A DNA stretch of 39,114 nt, from NCBI GenBank assembly GCA_040388785.1, contig JAZKBD010000048.1, forward strand, positions 1 to 39,114. Reading direction: 5' to 3'. Under the pieces are notes generated by a model that was not told the origin of the DNA, made no database searches, and worked only from the letters and a program-made list of their open reading frames with translations. The translations under genes and the position numbers were made by a program. This DNA is from 66-474 sp040388785 (GTDB lineage: Bacteria; Pseudomonadota; Gammaproteobacteria; Xanthomonadales; Rhodanobacteraceae). Every line of letters starts with the position of its first letter. Positions within the stretch are counted from its first letter, which is position 1. Below, in pieces: positions 1 to 8,115 of the stretch.

Positions 1-147
1 AGCATGACTTTGAAGGCCGCGAAAAGACACGAATGGTAGCAAACCCGCGGTTTCACCGCATGCTCAGCCTCACTGGCTGACACCTGTCACTGGTGGCTGA
101 CGCGGCAGCGGCGTAGCTTTGCCGGCGTCGATCAAGGAGGTTTCCAC

Positions 148-567
148 ATGACCACCGAACCGTCCAACAGTCCTTCCCCCAGTTTTCGCTGGCGCCTGTT
201 TCCGGCGGTCGCGATCATCGCGATCGGCCTGCTGTTCCTCGCCAACAACCTGGGTTACAACCTCGCGTGGTTCGACCACGGCAATTGGTGGGCGGTGATC
301 ATCCTGCTGGCGGCATTCGTGCCGCTGACCCGCGCATGGGAGGTGTACCAGGCACGCGGGCGCGTCGACGCCGAAGTCGCCTACTGCCTGCTTTCGGCCA
401 GCGCGGTCGTGCTGGTCGCGTGCATGTTCCTGCTCAACCTCGATTGGGGCGTGTGGTGGCCGCTGTTCGTGATCCTGGGCGGCCTGTACACGCTGGTGCC
501 GCATCGTCGCCGCTGTCGCGACGGCTACTGGCATTCCGACCAGGACGATTCGACGGTCAAGCGCTGA
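148..567 (+). CDS. Small four-helix membrane protein (LiaF/DUF5668-like)
   Basis: A 139-residue integral membrane protein. Four hydrophobic stretches are visible at about residues 15-36, 46-60, 76-96 and 99-113, followed by a basic, polar C-terminal tail. Helix one contains an IGLLFLANNLG segment typical of the N-terminal membrane domain of LiaF-like and DUF5668 proteins, and the WWAVIILLAAFVPL and WWPLFVILGG segments fit the same pattern. No catalytic residue is evident. The ATG is preceded by a near-perfect ribosome binding site, AAGGAGG at 134-140, which fixes the start. The 147 bases upstream hold no other gene. The protein is probably a cytoplasmic-membrane component of an envelope-stress or sensing function, but that is inferred from the family only. 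Confidence 0.75.
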   Translation: MTTEPSNSPSPSFRWRLFPAVAIIAIGLLFLANNLGYNLAWFDHGNWWAVIILLAAFVPLTRAWEVYQARGRVDAEVAYCLLSASAVVLVACMFLLNLDWGVWWPLFVILGGLYTLVPHRRRCRDGYWHSDQDDSTVKR

Positions 568-574
568 TCACGTC

Positions 575-599
575 ACGAGGCGCGCGTTGCCCGCCTCGT
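575..599. terminator. Hairpin between convergent genes
   Basis: ACGAGGCG at 575-582 pairs perfectly with CGCCTCGT at 592-599, in the 57-base space between two convergent genes. There is no proper T run on either side, so it is at best a weak bidirectional terminator. Confidence 0.3.
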
Positions 600-624
600 T
601 GCTTCAACGACGCCAGGACATCAG

Positions 625-1182
625 CTAAGCGAAGCGGCTCACCCACGCCAGGTACTTGTCGATGAAGTTGCCGAGAAACTTGGCGACGCTTTCATCGGTG
701 ACGCTGCCGTCCTCGGCGAACAAGCCTTCGCTGTAACGCACGAAGGCTTCAGGCTGCTGCAGCAGCGGGATATCGAGGAACACGCAGATGTTGCGCAGAT
801 GCTGCTGCGCCAGCGCCGTGGCCATGGCGCCGGCTGAGGTACCGATCACGGCGCCGGGTTTGCCCGCGAAGGCGCTGTGGCCATAGGGCCGCGAGGCAAT
901 GTCGATGGCGTTCTTCAGCACACCGGGCACCGAGCGGTTGTACTCGGGCGTCACGAACAACACCGCGCCGCAGGCCCTGATCTCGTCCTTGAGGCGCTTG
1001 CACACCGGCGGGTAATCGCCGTCGAAATCCTGGTCGTAGAGCGGCAAATCGTCGATGCGGATGTGGCGGAACTCCGCACGATCGCCCGCGATTTTTTCCA
1101 GCGCGTGCGCCAGCTGCTTGTTGAATGAACCCTTGCGGAGGCTGCCGACCAAGACCGCAACCACGGGACGCTGCTTGCTCAT
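625..1182 (-). CDS. NADPH-dependent FMN reductase (flavodoxin-like fold)
   Basis: A 185-residue cytoplasmic oxidoreductase of the NADPH-dependent FMN reductase family (ChrR/SsuE/YieF-like). The phosphate-binding loop GSLRKGSFN lies near the N-terminus, and the family segment TPEYNRSVPGVLKNAID lies mid-protein, followed by the GTSAGAMA region expected at the flavin site. Such enzymes reduce FMN, quinones or chromate using NAD(P)H; the physiological substrate cannot be told. The chosen ATG at 1182 has AAGGA a few bases upstream. An in-frame ATG ten codons earlier would put that ribosome binding site inside the gene. It is convergent with the membrane-protein gene and runs in the same direction as the methyltransferase gene about 80 bases upstream. 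Confidence 0.88.
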   Translation of the reverse strand: MSKQRPVVAVLVGSLRKGSFNKQLAHALEKIAGDRAEFRHIRIDDLPLYDQDFDGDYPPVCKRLKDEIRACGAVLFVTPEYNRSVPGVLKNAIDIASRPYGHSAFAGKPGAVIGTSAGAMATALAQQHLRNICVFLDIPLLQQPEAFVRYSEGLFAEDGSVTDESVAKFLGNFIDKYLAWVSRFA

Positions 1183-1261
1183 CTCATCTTCCTTTTCCGA
1201 TCCGTAAAACACTCACATTGTGCTGGCTTTCCGTCGAAGCAAGGGCGTCCCGCTGCTATGG

Positions 1262-2107
1262 CTATTCGCCGCCCGCGGGCTTGATGAACTTCAGCGTCAT
1301 GCGATCCGATTCGCCGATCGCCTTCATCTTCGCGTGTTCGCTGTCCGGGCCGGCCAGATCGGGCGGCAAATGGTGCACGTTCACGTCTTCGGGATCCTTC
1401 GGATTGGCATTGATTTCCGACGCGCCCGCCAGCCGGAACCCGGCGCGCAAGCCCGCCTCGATCATGTAGTCCTCGGGAATCCGGTGCAGGGCTTTCGAAC
1501 TCTGCACCGCGTCCGCGAACGGCTTGGCGCGATGGTCGGTGACGCCGAATACACCGCCCGGCTTGAGCACCTTGAACGCAGCCTTGAATACCGCATCCAG
1601 CACGGCGGGACTTTCGTTCAGCCAATCGTGCGTGTTGCGGAACGTCAGCACCATGTCGGCCGAACCGTCCGGACCGAGATCCACCAGTGTCGGCGGCGAA
1701 AACGTGATGTATTTGAGATGTCCGAAGACTTTCGGATTCGTTTCCACCATTTTCAGGAATTTTGACTCTCCGTTGCGTGGCTTCGGCCCGGCATCGATCA
1801 GGTGCCCATGCGCATACAGGAACGGCGCCAGGATTTCGGTGTACCAACCACCGCCGGGCGCGAGCTCGATCACCCTCATGTCCGGCTTGATGCCGAAGAA
1901 TTCCAGTGTCTGGATCGGGTGGCGATATTGATCGCGCGCCTTGTTGGCGGGCGCACGCCAACTGCCGTTCACCGCTTCCCGCAACATCGTCGCGGTGTCG
2001 CCCGGCGCGATCGGCCCCGCACTGCTCGCCGCCCAGGCCGTGCCGGCTGTCACCAACGCAGCAACGAGAACCCAACCGCCCAACGCCTTGCAGGTGTTCG
2101 CAATCAT
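1262..2107 (-). CDS. Exported class I SAM-dependent methyltransferase-fold protein (COG4798-like)
   Basis: A 281-residue protein with a clear Sec signal peptide: a hydrophobic core over residues 10-22 and a TAWA/AS cleavage site near residue 26. The mature part is a Rossmann-type methyltransferase domain. Motif I reads ELAPGGGWYTEIL at residues 81-93, and later strands carry DMVLTFRNTHDWLN and LKPGGVFGVTDHR. It resembles predicted methyltransferases of COG4798. The export signal is odd, because S-adenosylmethionine is cytoplasmic. The domain may bind another ligand in the periplasm or may have lost methyl transfer. The start has GGAGGG about 9 bases upstream. It is divergent from the cytoplasmic O-methyltransferase gene, with 137 bases between the starts. 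Confidence 0.85.
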   Translation of the reverse strand: MIANTCKALGGWVLVAALVTAGTAWAASSAGPIAPGDTATMLREAVNGSWRAPANKARDQYRHPIQTLEFFGIKPDMRVIELAPGGGWYTEILAPFLYAHGHLIDAGPKPRNGESKFLKMVETNPKVFGHLKYITFSPPTLVDLGPDGSADMVLTFRNTHDWLNESPAVLDAVFKAAFKVLKPGGVFGVTDHRAKPFADAVQSSKALHRIPEDYMIEAGLRAGFRLAGASEINANPKDPEDVNVHHLPPDLAGPDSEHAKMKAIGESDRMTLKFIKPAGGE

Positions 2108-2244
2108 GGTTCAACCCTCCGGGAGCGAGCGCGCAAGCTAGCGCGGAACATGTAATGTCGCCGTGAAACGCGACCCGAGCGCCGCCAGCGTACACGTTCG
2201 GCCAAAGGTGAGAACATGGCGGTCCGGGCTCACGAGGAAACGCC

Positions 2245-2904
2245 ATGTCACGCCGCACGATCGACCTCGACGACACGCTCTACCAGTACCTGCTCGACCA
2301 CTCGCTGCGCGAGCATCCCGAGCAAACCGCGCTGCGCGAAGCGACGCGTACTCACCCACGAGCAGGCATGCAAATCTCGCCCGAACAGGGCCAGTTCATG
2401 ACATTGCTGATCAAGCTGATCCGTGCGCGGCGCACCATCGAGATCGGCACCTTCACCGGTTACAGCGCGCTCACGGTGGCGCTGGCGCTGCCCGCCGGCG
2501 GCAAGATCCTGGCCTGCGATATCAGCGACGAATACACCGCGGTCGGCAAGCCGTACTGGCAGCGCGCCGGCGTCGCCGACAAGATCGAACTGGTGATCGC
2601 GCCGGCCCTGAAAACACTGGACACGCGCATCGTCGCGGGCGAGGCGGATGGCTACGATTTCGCGTTCATCGATGCCGACAAGGAAGGCTACGACGGCTAT
2701 TACGAACGTTGCCTGCAACTCGTACGCAAAGGCGGATTGATTGCCTTCGACAACACCCTGTGGGGCGGCGACGTGGCACGGCCTGCGGAGGACGACGATA
2801 CCCGCGCGCTGCAGGCGTTGAACGACAAGCTGCACCGCGACGAGCGCGTCGACGTCGCGATGCTTCCGATCGGCGATGGCTTGACCTTGGCGCGCAAGCG
2901 CTAG
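2245..2904 (+). CDS. Cytoplasmic SAM-dependent O-methyltransferase (COG4122)
   Basis: A 219-residue O-methyltransferase of the catechol/caffeoyl-CoA type (Methyltransf_3). Visible motifs are IEIGTFTGYSALTVALALP (SAM-binding motif I, about residues 64-82), ACDISDEYTAVGKPYW with the acidic residue that binds the ribose, FAFIDADKEGYDGYYE (the metal-binding Asp region) and GGLIAFDNTLWGG. The family transfers a methyl group to small hydroxylated aromatics in a divalent-metal-dependent way; the substrate here is unknown. There is no signal peptide. GAGGAAA precedes the ATG. The stop codon is directly followed by the stop of convergent recJ (TAGCTA), so the two genes end back to back with no spacer. 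Confidence 0.92.
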   Translation: MSRRTIDLDDTLYQYLLDHSLREHPEQTALREATRTHPRAGMQISPEQGQFMTLLIKLIRARRTIEIGTFTGYSALTVALALPAGGKILACDISDEYTAVGKPYWQRAGVADKIELVIAPALKTLDTRIVAGEADGYDFAFIDADKEGYDGYYERCLQLVRKGGLIAFDNTLWGGDVARPAEDDDTRALQALNDKLHRDERVDVAMLPIGDGLTLARKR

Positions 2905-4620
2905 CTACCGCACGAGCGGTTCGCAGTGCCGCACCAGCAGGCGCAGCGATTCGCGGCCCTGCCAATCATTGACCATCAGTTCGAATGCGATGCGCAAGGC
3001 TGCGTTCGCCGGCACGTCGACCACGGCGCCGAACCATACCGCTTCGTGCACGCGTCCGTCGCGCGGATCGCGCAGGCGCAAGCGCCGATGCGTGCCGTCC
3101 GCGCCCATCGACTTGCATTCGATGCACTCGAACACGTTGTCGAACAGCGGCGCGGGAAAGCCCTGTCCCCACGGCCCCGCCACCCGCAGCGCATGCGCAA
3201 GCGTGATGTCGAGCTCTTCCGGCGCGAGTTCGCCATCGCTCGTGAGCACCGGTTGCAGCGATTCCGGCGCGATGCGTTCGCGCACCACGATGTCGAACAC
3301 CTCCGCGAAGCGCGCATAGTGGACCAGTGGCAGCGTCAGGCCAGCCGCCATCGCATGGCCGCCGAAGCGCACGATCATGCCGGGGCAGCGCGCATCGACT
3401 TCCGCCAGCGCATCGCGAATGTGGAAGCCCGCGACCGATCGCGCCGAACCGCGCAACGGGTCGCCTTCGCCCGCCGGCGCGAATGCCACCACCGGACGGT
3501 GCCATCGTTCCTTTACCTTGGCCGCCACCAATCCGACGATGCCGTGGTGCCAGGTGGCATCGAACAATGAAATGCCGAAGGCATTAGCGACATCGATGCC
3601 GTCCAGCGCGGCAAGCGCACCGTCCACCATCGATGTCTGAAGGTCGCGCCGCTGCGCATTGATGTCGTGCAGCAAGCCCGCAAGCTCGCGCGCACGCCCG
3701 GCATCATCGGTCAGCAGGCACTCGACGCCGATCGTCATGTCGTCGAGCCGACCCGCCGCATTGATGTGCGGCCCGATCGCGTAACCGAGATCGGCGGCGA
3801 CTGCACTACGGACATCGCGCCCCGAAACCTCGAACAGCGCCGCAATGCCCGTACACGCCCCGCCCGCGCGTATCCTGCGCAGGCCGCCTTCCACCAGCGC
3901 GCGATTGTTGGCATCCAGCGGCACCAGATCGGCGATGGTGCCCAACGCGACCAGATCCAGCAGCGGCGCCAGCTCCACTTCGTCGCGCTTGCCCAGCCGT
4001 GCGCGCAACGCGAGCAGCAGATAGAACATCACGCCGACGCCGCACAGCGCCTTGCTGGCAAAGCCCTCGCCCGGCAGGTTCGGATTGACGATCGCGTCGG
4101 CAGCGGGCAGCGCGGCGCCGGGCAAGTGGTGATCGGTGACGATGACCTTGCAGCCGCGCGCCTTCGCGGCGGCGACGCCCGCGAGCGAGGCGATGCCGTT
4201 GTCGACCGTGACGATCAAATCCGGCGCGGGCTGCATCGTCGCAACCAATGCAGGCGTCAAGCCGTAGCCATGCACGGCGCGATCGGGCACGACGTAGCCG
4301 ACATTCCGCGCGCCCAGCAGGCGCAGGCCACGCACCGCGACCGCGCAACCGGTCGCGCCGTCGCAGTCGTAGTCCCCGGCGATGACGATGCGCGCGTCGC
4401 GCGCCATTGCAGCCGCCAACAGCTCGACGGCGTGCGTGATGCCGTTCAAACCCTCGGGAGCGAGCAGCCCCGCAAGGCGATGCCCCAGGTCGTCGATGCA
4501 GGCCACGCCGCGTGCGGCGTACACGCGTTGCAGCACCGGATGCACGGATGCGGGCCAGCCAAGCGCGGACGCCGCGGCTTCGCGCCTGACGATCCGCAGC
4601 GTGGCCCGATCGACACTCAC
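2905..4620 (-). CDS. recJ: Single-stranded-DNA-specific exonuclease RecJ
   Basis: RecJ degrades single-stranded DNA 5' to 3' in RecF-pathway recombination, mismatch repair and processing of stalled forks. The 571-residue protein is close to the E. coli length of 577. DHH-phosphoesterase motifs are intact: DYDCDGATG at residues 83-91, VTVDNGIAS at 137-145 and the DHH triplet in VTDHHLPG at 161-168. The DHHA1 region carries VRFGGHAMAAGLTL, and an OB-fold-like C-terminus ends the protein. I chose the GTG at 4620 because it overlaps the upstream stop as GTGA and begins at the usual RecJ N-terminus. The longer open frame upstream lies inside the neighbouring gene. It is the last gene of the carA-to-recJ string. 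Confidence 0.95.
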   Translation of the reverse strand: MSVDRATLRIVRREAAASALGWPASVHPVLQRVYAARGVACIDDLGHRLAGLLAPEGLNGITHAVELLAAAMARDARIVIAGDYDCDGATGCAVAVRGLRLLGARNVGYVVPDRAVHGYGLTPALVATMQPAPDLIVTVDNGIASLAGVAAAKARGCKVIVTDHHLPGAALPAADAIVNPNLPGEGFASKALCGVGVMFYLLLALRARLGKRDEVELAPLLDLVALGTIADLVPLDANNRALVEGGLRRIRAGGACTGIAALFEVSGRDVRSAVAADLGYAIGPHINAAGRLDDMTIGVECLLTDDAGRARELAGLLHDINAQRRDLQTSMVDGALAALDGIDVANAFGISLFDATWHHGIVGLVAAKVKERWHRPVVAFAPAGEGDPLRGSARSVAGFHIRDALAEVDARCPGMIVRFGGHAMAAGLTLPLVHYARFAEVFDIVVRERIAPESLQPVLTSDGELAPEELDITLAHALRVAGPWGQGFPAPLFDNVFECIECKSMGADGTHRRLRLRDPRDGRVHEAVWFGAVVDVPANAALRIAFELMVNDWQGRESLRLLVRHCEPLVR

Positions 4621-5534
4621 GTCTTGCGCCAGAAGCGCAGCCGATGCGCGTGGCGGACGCGAAACCGTTCGCCGTCCGCGAAGGTGAGCGTGATCGCATC
4701 GAAGCGCCGCTCGCGCAGCCAGCGCCGGAAAGGCGCAAGCCATTCCGTTGCATCATCCGCGTGACCCGGAATATCCAGATCGAGCAGCGCCGCACCGGAA
4801 CGATGCGTTGCTTCCAGCGCATCCGGCAACGGTTCCACGCGCACGGCGCCGCCCAGCTTCGCCAGCTCGCGCACCACGTCATCCACGCTGGCGACTGCTT
4901 GCACGCCGGTTTCGACCGATGCCGGCAGTGTGCCCGCACCCCAGAACCACAATGCGTTGACCGGCCGCTTGCCGGCAGCGATGCGCGCGGCATTCACCGG
5001 ATGTGCGTGCAACATGATCTGCGCTTCATTGAACAGGCGCCGCCAGGCGCGGCCGTCGTTCCCTTGCGGCAGGCACGCCACGAGATCGACGCCCAGCGCA
5101 TCGGCGGGCGTGCGAAATTCCGCACGCGGTGCGCCGTGCAACAGATGCAGGCACCACGCCGACGGCGTGTCGATCGACAACGGCGCGCCCGCGTCACCGA
5201 ACAGCGGCCGCAGCACCGTCGCGAGCGCCTCGGCTTCCCAGGCTAAAACGTCGGCGAGCGGCCATGCCATCAGCCGCGCGCCGGTCGGCTCGCTGCGCAC
5301 CCACGCGGGATCGGCGCACAGCCACGCGCCCGCGGCTGCGTCATCGCCATGACAGAAGTGACGAAGCGCCGCGGCGGGCACGTGGTCGCCGGCGAAATGG
5401 AACAGTTCGCGCAACGACGTCGCGCGCGCATCGCTCGCTCGGGTCAAGCGATCGCCCCTGGCCAGCCAACCCATGAACGCCGGGTTCGTGCGCATATGCG
5501 CCAACGGCGGCAGCAAGGCGTGCAGCGTACTCAT
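4617..5534 (-). CDS. Conserved COG4255-type protein (often labelled phosphoglycerate mutase)
   Basis: A 305-residue cytoplasmic protein of a poorly characterised family (COG4255) common beside recJ in Xanthomonadales. Its orthologues are often annotated as phosphoglycerate mutase-related. The recognisable block is LFNEAQIMLHAHPVN (167-181) followed by PVNALWFWGAGTLP (191-204). This matches the end of cofactor-independent mutase-like proteins, but no metal-binding catalytic set is seen, so mutase activity should not be assumed. The ATG at 5534 overlaps the ABC-F stop as ATGA, and the stop overlaps the recJ GTG as GTGA, so it is translationally coupled on both sides. The conserved position suggests a link with recJ expression or function, but that is inference. 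Confidence 0.75.
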   Translation of the reverse strand: MSTLHALLPPLAHMRTNPAFMGWLARGDRLTRASDARATSLRELFHFAGDHVPAAALRHFCHGDDAAAGAWLCADPAWVRSEPTGARLMAWPLADVLAWEAEALATVLRPLFGDAGAPLSIDTPSAWCLHLLHGAPRAEFRTPADALGVDLVACLPQGNDGRAWRRLFNEAQIMLHAHPVNAARIAAGKRPVNALWFWGAGTLPASVETGVQAVASVDDVVRELAKLGGAVRVEPLPDALEATHRSGAALLDLDIPGHADDATEWLAPFRRWLRERRFDAITLTFADGERFRVRHAHRLRFWRKT

Positions 5535-7564
5535 GTGTTTGCGGCTTCCAGTTCCTCGAGCCGTTGCAGCCATTCCGCTTCGAGTACGGTTTGTTCCTCG
5601 CGCAACGCGTTCTGTTCACGGCCAATGTCCGCGAGCACCGCGGTCGGGCCTTCGTAGATCGCGGGATCGGCCAGGCGCTCCTGCAACGCGGCAAGCGCGG
5701 CATCGACCTTCGCCATGCGTGCTTCGACCTTGTCCAGGTTTTTGCGCAACGCGCGCTGGCGTTCGCGTTCCGCGGCGGCTTCGCGACGGCGCTCGCGCGG
5801 ATCGGTCGTTTGCGGCGCGGCCGCGGTTCCGCCTTCAACCACACTGCCGGAGCGCGCGCGCAACCAGCGCGCGTAGTCATCGAGGTCGCCGTCGAACGGC
5901 TCGACGCGTCCGTCCGCGACGCGCCAGAAACTGTCGCACACCAGCCCCAGCAGATGCCGGTCGTGCGCGACCAGCACCAACGCGCCCGGATAGTCGTTGA
6001 GGGCATCGGCAAGCGCACCGCGCATGTCGAGATCGAGGTGGTTGGTCGGCTCGTCCAGCACCAGCAGGTTGGGTTTGCCCCACGCGATCAGTGCCAGCGC
6101 CAGCCGCGCGCGTTCGCCACCGGAAAAACCGTCGACCGGCTCGAAAGCGCGCTCGCCCGCGAAGTGCCACTTGCCGAGCCAATCGCGCAACACTTGCGGC
6201 GACGCGGCGAGTGCAAGATCGCGCAGGTGATCGAACGGCGTTTCACCCGCGCGCAGGTTCTCGACGGTGTGCTGCGCGAAATATCCGATCGACAAATCCT
6301 TGTGCGCGCCACGCTCGCCCGCCAGCGGCGGCAATTCGCCGACCAGCGTCTTGACCAGCGTGGATTTGCCCGCGCCGTTGGGGCCGAGCAGGCCGATGCG
6401 GTCACCGGCTTCCACCGCGAAGCGCACTTCGCGAAGCACGGGTATAGCCCTCCCCTTCAAGGGGAGGGTTGGGTGGGGATGGGTTTCATCGCCGCTCGCA
6501 TCCAAACCCACTCCCATCCCAGCCTTCCCCCTGAGGGGGAAGGGGAAAGACCCGCCCTCCGGGGTCCCGGGTCCCGGGTCCCGAGTCCCGTCTGAGTCGT
6601 AGCCCGCATCCACATGATCCAGCTTCAACATCGCATGGGGCAATCGATCGGGTTCAGGGAACCGGAACTCGAAAGCGCGCTCGACGCGCACGGCTTCGGT
6701 CCCGGACAGTTTCTCCAGCCGCTTGATGCGCGATTGCGCCTGGCGCGCCTTGGTGGCCTGGGCGCGGAAACGGTCGATGAACGATTGCAGGTGCGCGCGT
6801 TCGACCTGCTCACGCGTGAACGCCGCCTGCTGCTGGTGCAGGCGTTCGGCGCGCTGGCGTTCGAAATCGCTGTAATTGCCCGCGTACAGGCGCGCGCCGC
6901 CCTGCTCCAGGTGCAGCACGTGATCGACGGTACCGTCGAGGAACTCGCGGTCGTGCGAAATCACCAGCAACGTGCGCGGATAGCGGCGCAACCATTGCTC
7001 CAGCCACAACACGGCATCGAGGTCGAGATGGTTGGTGGGCTCGTCCAGCAGAAGCAGGTCGGAAGGCGCCATCAGCGCGCGCGCAAGGTTCAGCCGTCCG
7101 CGCCAGCCGCCGGAAAATTCCGCGACTGATTTCTCATGGTCCCCGGATCTGAATCCGAGCCCGTGCAGCAGCCGCCCTGCCCGCGCGCGGCCATCGTAGC
7201 CGCCGATCGCATCGATACGGTGGTGCGCCGCGGCGGCCGTCGCATGATCGCCCGTCGCCTGCGCGCGCGCTTCGTCGGCCAGCGCTGCGGCCAGTTCGAC
7301 GTCGCCGCCCAGCACGTAATCGATCGCGGCATCCGGCAGCGCCGGTGTTTCCTGCGCGACCGACGCGATGCGCAACCCGGCGGGAACATCGAGCGCGCCG
7401 GCATCGGCTTCAACTTCGCCGAGGATCGCCGCGAACAGGCTGGACTTGCCGCTGCCGTTGCGTCCCGCGACGCCGATTTTCCAGCCGTCGTGCAGCGCCG
7501 CATCGACGCCTTCGAGCAACAGGCGTCCGCCACGGCGCAGCGCGAACGAGCGGAAGGCGATCAC
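5531..7564 (-). CDS. ABC-F family ATPase (YheS-like) with an in-frame repeat insertion
   Basis: A 677-residue soluble protein with two ABC ATPase domains and no membrane segments, as in ABC-F translation factors. Domain 1 has Walker A GRNGSGKS (34-41), signature FSGGWRGR (150-157) and Walker B LLLLDEPTNHLD. A charged linker rich in Q, R and K follows (about 235-290). Domain 2 has GPNGAGKS (394-401), FSGGERAR (480-487) and LLVLDEPTNHLD. A basic coiled-coil tail ends the protein. ABC-F proteins act on the ribosome, and YheS itself relieves stalling on difficult nascent peptides. About 51 residues (324-374), rich in G, P and T, interrupt the start of domain 2 and are encoded by a palindromic repeat. 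Without them the length matches YheS (about 630). The GTG start overlaps the greA stop (GTGA). Confidence 0.92.
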   Translation of the reverse strand: MIAFRSFALRRGGRLLLEGVDAALHDGWKIGVAGRNGSGKSSLFAAILGEVEADAGALDVPAGLRIASVAQETPALPDAAIDYVLGGDVELAAALADEARAQATGDHATAAAAHHRIDAIGGYDGRARAGRLLHGLGFRSGDHEKSVAEFSGGWRGRLNLARALMAPSDLLLLDEPTNHLDLDAVLWLEQWLRRYPRTLLVISHDREFLDGTVDHVLHLEQGGARLYAGNYSDFERQRAERLHQQQAAFTREQVERAHLQSFIDRFRAQATKARQAQSRIKRLEKLSGTEAVRVERAFEFRFPEPDRLPHAMLKLDHVDAGYDSDGTRDPGPGTPEGGSFPFPLRGKAGMGVGLDASGDETHPHPTLPLKGRAIPVLREVRFAVEAGDRIGLLGPNGAGKSTLVKTLVGELPPLAGERGAHKDLSIGYFAQHTVENLRAGETPFDHLRDLALAASPQVLRDWLGKWHFAGERAFEPVDGFSGGERARLALALIAWGKPNLLVLDEPTNHLDLDMRGALADALNDYPGALVLVAHDRHLLGLVCDSFWRVADGRVEPFDGDLDDYARWLRARSGSVVEGGTAAAPQTTDPRERRREAAAERERQRALRKNLDKVEARMAKVDAALAALQERLADPAIYEGPTAVLADIGREQNALREEQTVLEAEWLQRLEELEAANT
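6443..6596. repeat. Composite palindromic repeat inserted in-frame in the ABC-F gene
   Basis: About 150 bases unlike the surrounding codons. Two perfect 10-bp dyads with one-base centres lie at its edges: CCCTCCCCTT/AAGGGGAGGG at 6448-6468 and CCTTCCCCCT/AGGGGGAAGG at 6523-6543. Between them GGGTGGGGATGGGTTT faces AAACCCACTCCCATCCC, an imperfect long inverted repeat. After them comes a 7-base tandem array, GTCCCGG, GTCCCGG, GTCCCGA, GTCCCGT (6564-6591). The element is open in the ABC-F frame and keeps the frame. CCCTCCCC/GGGGAGGG dyads of this kind are dispersed intergenic repeats in many GC-rich proteobacteria. Confidence 0.85.
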
Positions 7565-8037
7565 GCGTAGCGAACGCCGACGATTTCGTAATTGCGTTCG
7601 CCGGCGGGTGCGTTGAAGGTAAAGCTGTCGCCTTCGTTCTTGCCGATCATCGCGCGTGCGATGGGTGAGGAAACCGCGATCAGATTTTTCTTGATGTCGG
7701 CTTCGAGGTCGCCGACGATCTGGTAGGTCACGCGGCTGGCGTTGTCGGAATCTTCCAGTTCCACCACCGCGCCGAACACGACCTTGCCGCCCGCGTTCAA
7801 GGTTGCGGAATCAATGATCTGTGCGGTCGAAAGCGCGGCCTCGATCTGGCCGATGCGGCCTTCGATGAAGCCCTGCTGCTCGCGCGCCGCGTGGTACTCG
7901 GCGTTCTCCTTGAGGTCGCCGTGCGCGCGCGCTTCGGCGATCGCGGCGATGACGCGCGGACGGTCGACGGATTTCAGTTGCTCCAGTTCCGCGCGCAGGC
8001 GTTCGGAACCGGCTTTGGTCATGGGGGCTCGCTGCAT
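7561..8037 (-). CDS. greA: Transcription elongation factor GreA
   Basis: GreA binds in the secondary channel of RNA polymerase and stimulates cleavage of backtracked RNA. The 158 residues equal the E. coli protein in length. The N-terminal coiled coil has the catalytic-tip segment RAHGDLKENAEYHAAREQQG, carrying the acidic D and E that hold magnesium. The C-terminal FKBP-like domain ends SSPIARAMIGKNEGDSF and NYEIVGVRYA. The ATG at 8037 is preceded by AGGAGT. It lies 78 bases behind carB, with a strong hairpin in between, and its TGA overlaps the GTG start of the ABC-F gene. The order carA-carB-greA is conserved in the order. Confidence 0.97.
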   Translation of the reverse strand: MQRAPMTKAGSERLRAELEQLKSVDRPRVIAAIAEARAHGDLKENAEYHAAREQQGFIEGRIGQIEAALSTAQIIDSATLNAGGKVVFGAVVELEDSDNASRVTYQIVGDLEADIKKNLIAVSSPIARAMIGKNEGDSFTFNAPAGERNYEIVGVRYA

Positions 8038-8067
8038 GTGCAGGACTCCTTTTTGCTATACGGATGC

Positions 8068-8087
8068 CCGCGGGCTTGCGCCCGCGG
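8068..8087. other. Strong hairpin in the carB-greA spacer
   Basis: CCGCGGGC at 8068-8075 pairs perfectly with GCCCGCGG at 8080-8087 around a TTGC loop, in the 78 bases between carB and greA. No T run follows in the direction of transcription, so it is more likely a partial attenuator, RNA-stability element or processing site than a full terminator. It ends about 30 bases before the greA start. Confidence 0.5.
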
Positions 8088-8115
8088 TCGATTCATGGAT
8101 GCGACGAATGCGCGG

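Noticed and set aside
1..40. Possible 3' end of an upstream gene ending in TAG near base 39
   Set aside because: Only a dozen codons are visible, so it cannot be tested.
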